From the NCBI RefSeq assembly GCF_018812025.1, contig NC_063045.1:58618383-58682382 (forward strand): a DNA stretch of 64,000 bases, written 5' to 3'. The position numbers and the translations under genes are program-made. Source of the stretch: Megalobrama amblycephala (lineage: Eukaryota > Chordata > Actinopteri > Cypriniformes > Xenocyprididae). Below, piece after piece: positions 60,791 through 64,000 of this stretch (position 1 is its first letter; each line of letters opens with the position of its first letter). The notes beneath the pieces were generated by a model that worked only from the letters and a program-made list of their open reading frames with translations, was not told the origin of the DNA and made no database searches.

Positions 60791-62129
60791 TGTATTATAA
60801 TAAATGTTTGACATTTTAATAATCTGTCTTGGCTCATTTGACCATTTTTACTCAAAATTGTATTAGAATGCAAATGAACAATATCTGTTTTAGATAACTG
60901 GATGGCAATCACTGAATTAAACACGCAACCTACCGAGACGTGACGACAATGCAGCATTATTAACATTTCAAACATTGCATACTGCATATTCTTTCACATA
61001 CTATCTTTAAGAATAGTATGTATTATACTGTACAGTCTGCACTGCACAGCTATTACTGTCTTCACTCAGGAAGACATGTGGTTGAAGTGACTGCCAAAAG
61101 CTGTCATGAAGGACATATGAAAGACTTAAACATTATTTACTGAATCATAAATCATTTTTACCTTTAAGGACGTATCCCTAAAGAGAGGTTTTGTGAGATT
61201 TGCCTCACTTCTGATGCCGTTTTATGTCTCTAAAGTGAAGTGAAGTGAAGTAAGTAAACAAACATACACAAACAGGATGTCTAGTGGTGTTACACGTAAA
61301 CAGGTCGACGCATATCAGAGATAGTTTAGTGTAATCTGTATTCTGCAGACTGATGGACCCCTTGAAGGTACCTGAGAATTTCACTCAGTCAAAGAGATAA
61401 AATAGTTTGAGATAAATACTGAATCTTGTTGCTGTGAAATCAGTCACGCAAAAGTTTGCCAGAACTAACAACTCCATGAATTTAAATGAGATGCTCTTGT
61501 AGGTTTTGCTCTCAGTATAAATAGGAACCGTGAAGAACGATCGTGTTTACAGAGAGGCCAAAGGTTCGAGCACCTAAAATGCCATCAGGGGTTATAAATG
61601 TAATGTCTTTCTCGTAACGGATCCCATCCTGTCATGAAACATGATCGCACAGGATTTCCTTACAGTTATATTTGAAGGTTTCAGTAGAAGTGTCGTGATA
61701 CTCTGTGTTTTTAAGCTTTCATCAGCATGTCAGTGCCTGCTGGTTATTATTTAGAGCTTTCTGAATGCACTTGTGTGAAGTTAGTCAAGTTATCTCTCAC
61801 TACTGAGTTTGTTTGGGATGACACTGAGGATTTTGAGCGTTTCAGTGCCAGGGGCCAACATCTGCATGTCTGTGATTGTTGAAGAGAGTCAAACCTTTGC
61901 TTTTAGCAGGATATTACAATTTTTTTTTTTTTTTTAAACATGTGAACCAAATTATTTTTATGTGTTCGATTCTGCTAATGGTTCATGAACATCTGTTGAT
62001 GTAAATTGAACACATGAAATACTGTAAGGCACCTCAGACTGCACTGAAAAAATGCTGTTGCTTTGGAAAAAAGATGCACACATTTTTTTGTAGCAGAATT
62101 TAAGACATTTGAAAACTTTTACTTTTAAT
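60791..62129. other. Anonymous DNA
   Basis: It includes a T run at 61919-61935 and a short AAGTG tandem near 61233. No exon or element ends were recognised. Confidence 0.35.
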
Positions 62130-63950
62130 TGGGGTCAGTTCCCAATATTAACTAATTGCTTATTAGCATGCATATGACTAGGATATTGGCTGTTTATTAG
62201 TACTTATAAAGCACATATTAATGCCTTATTCTGCATGACCATATTCTACATCCCTTAATCCTACCCAATACCTAAATTTAACAATTACCTTACTAACTAT
62301 TAATTGTCACAGTCATGTTTGATTCCCGCCACTCGTTCACTGGATCTTAAACGTTAAAGAACAACTGAACAAGAATGGATTACTCGACAAAATTTTGTGC
62401 AACCTCATGGAATTCACCCAGTGTTTTTGTCGTCTTGCCACCACCTGTCCACCTGACGAAACCCTGAAGTCACTGTTCTGAATCGGGGTGAATTACCATC
62501 ATCCCATGGACCTCCCAGACACCACTGGGCTAAGCTGGAAAGAAGTGATAATCCGGTGTCTGGAGAACGTCACATCCTGGTCCAGGACACAGCCAGAGCC
62601 CAAATCACCTCCTTCAACATGAGTCTGACCAGGGATGTGAACCCACGACATCATCAGTGGACGAGGGAGAATTAACTACGGATGATAAACTTCAACGAGG
62701 AAGTATCAACTCCTACCCTATCCTACCCGGTACCTTCATCATCATCGCTGTTTTCCGACAGCACCAATGACATTATGGACCATGATCTCCTCTTCTCATT
62801 AACCTGCATGAACTGTTCTATTCTTACTGTTTTTCTGTCATGTCTCAGCCAGTCCTCCAGCCCCGCCACTGCCGGATGTCCACAGCCCTGCGCCATCTCT
62901 AGGGAATCCTTATGTCATCGTTCATTCACCTGCTGCACCCATGGTAGAGGATACTGTGGCTCCGCCTCCCGCCTTCAACCTGTCGGCTCCACCTTGGCTA
63001 CACCTATCTTCAGCTCCACCAGAGATCCTTGGACTTGCGGCTCCACCGGGTTCCCTCATCCTACCAGCTCCCCCTTGGTCAGTCGTCACACCACTTCCGC
63101 TACGGACTTGCGGGCCGTCCGCTGCTCTCCATCCCTCCACCCCTGCGGCTGCAGCGGGTTCCTTCTTCCCCTCATCGTGGCCTCTGTCCTCATGCACACT
63201 GGCTCCGCCTCAGCCCTTGGGTACTCTGGCTCCACCTCTTACATTCGTTCCGCGGCATCGCCAAGATCTCCACAGCCAGCGATGCCACTTGAGTCCATTG
63301 GCTCTCTGTCTGTGCCCATGGATCCATCTGCCAAGTCTCAGTTGGTCGTCCCCCAGATGCCGTCAGTCACCGCCACATCATCTTGGCTCCTCCCCTCCTT
63401 GACTCCGCCGTGGGCTCTGGGTCTGTGGCAGCAGACTACCTCCACCATTGCCCCCAGGGGAAAGTCATCGTCCACCTGTCACCATCCAGTCACCTCCTCC
63501 TGTCACCATCTCTTCAACACATCCTTGTCCACATCCACCCCCCCCCCCCCCCCAAAAAACCTTCCTCTACTCTTTCTGATATTGTGCGAAGTCACACCTT
63601 GCTGGAGGGTGTGTATTGTCATAGTCACATTTGATTCCTGCCACTCATCAGTCACCATAAACACCAACACTAATCATCACAGCTGTTCGTCTTTTAGTTA
63701 ATCATCGGTGTGTATTTAAGTTCCTGCCTTTGTTCTTTTCATTGTCAGTTATTGTTTGTGTCTCGACACACTGTCTCGCATGTTGGCATTGTATTTGGAT
63801 TATTCCAAATAAACCCTGTGTGTTATATTCTTCATCTTTGTCTTCACTGGATCTTAAGCATTACATTCTTAAGAAGTAATTAAGAATTATAGGCAAAAGT
63901 TATAGTTAATAATTAGTTTATACTGAGAATTGGACCCTAATCTAAAGTGT
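62130..63950. mobile_element. Short element split by an LTR insertion
   Basis: The left piece starts TTAATTGGGGTCAGTTCCCA and runs to 62304. The right piece, 63866-63950, ends GAGAATTGGACCCTAATCTA. The words TTCCCAATATTAACTAATT and AGTTTATACTGAGAATTGGACC are inverse to each other, so the pieces are the two ends of one element. The insertion point has no exact duplication. Confidence 0.55.
62305..63865 (+). mobile_element. Internally deleted LTR element
   Basis: The 3' LTR is 63617-63865 (249 bp), TGTCATAGTCACATTTGATT ... CTTAAGCATTACA, with AAATAAA near 63809. The 5' LTR (62305-62357) keeps only its first 31 bases and its last about 22 (TTCACTGGATCTTAAACGTT); roughly 195 bases between are missing. 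The 1.26-kb interior has no pol domain. It includes a proline-rich open frame at 62941-63402 (APPPAFNLSAPPWLHLSSAP onward) and an overlapping longer frame at 62682-63701. A run of 17 C lies at 63538-63554. The proline-rich frame is probably a gag-region remnant and not a host gene. Confidence 0.65.
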
Positions 63951-64000
63951 GACCACTATTTTTACATCACCAGCAGAAATAATAAATAAACAGAAATTAA

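Noticed and set aside
62682..63701. 339-codon plus-strand frame as a host gene
   Set aside because: It lies wholly between the two LTRs and extends into the 3' LTR; an overlapping frame reads as proline-rich repeat sequence. Treated as element-derived.

Overview
The window reads as nuclear DNA of a teleost fish, most likely a cyprinid. It is AT-rich and intron-containing. Most of it is a mosaic of short non-autonomous DNA transposons, fold-back elements, LTR remnants and TA microsatellites of the kind that fill carp, goldfish and zebrafish genomes. That family-level placement comes from recognising repeat types and was not searched.

Only two host genes can be supported. (1) 727-1139, minus strand: the first three coding exons of a small protein with a clear signal peptide, separated by 91- and 96-bp introns and running off to the left without a certain last exon. 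(2) 12052-16444, plus strand: a two-exon gene for a predicted 885-residue protein made almost entirely of about 23 spaced tryptophan repeats, W-x-x-S-W-[K/R]. The splice join is in frame, and a polyadenylation signal lies about 100 bp after the stop. I do not recognise the family; this is the most original item in the window.

Layout: 1-3.1 kb, the 5' end of the secreted-protein gene and its upstream region. 3.1-10.7 kb, transposon-dense, with two copies of a 0.97-kb TTAA-flanked family and a 0.97-kb near-complete hairpin. 10.7-16.6 kb, the W-repeat gene, whose intron holds a 1.1-kb element. 16.6-25.7 kb, anonymous DNA with two members of a second TTAA-flanked family, one interrupted by another inverted-repeat element. 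25.7-33.3 kb, nested elements: a 1.6-kb element with an insert, a 1.9-kb fold-back with CpG-rich arms, and a Harbinger-like element that retains a MADF-type exon. 33.3-43.7 kb, mostly anonymous, with some high-complexity stretches that could be conserved non-coding DNA, plus a composite palindrome and a 37-bp perfect palindrome. 43.7-54.5 kb, two hAT elements with exact 8-bp target duplications, two more copies of the first TTAA family, and an LTR with a textbook primer-binding site. 54.5-64 kb, anonymous DNA, a 1.08-kb 21-bp minisatellite inside a small transposon, a solo LTR with an exact 5-bp duplication, and an internally deleted LTR element.

The two genes show no sign of acting together. 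Most of the other long open frames lie in transposons or on the opposite strand of the W-repeat exon and are not annotated as genes. No tRNA, rRNA or CRISPR was seen.
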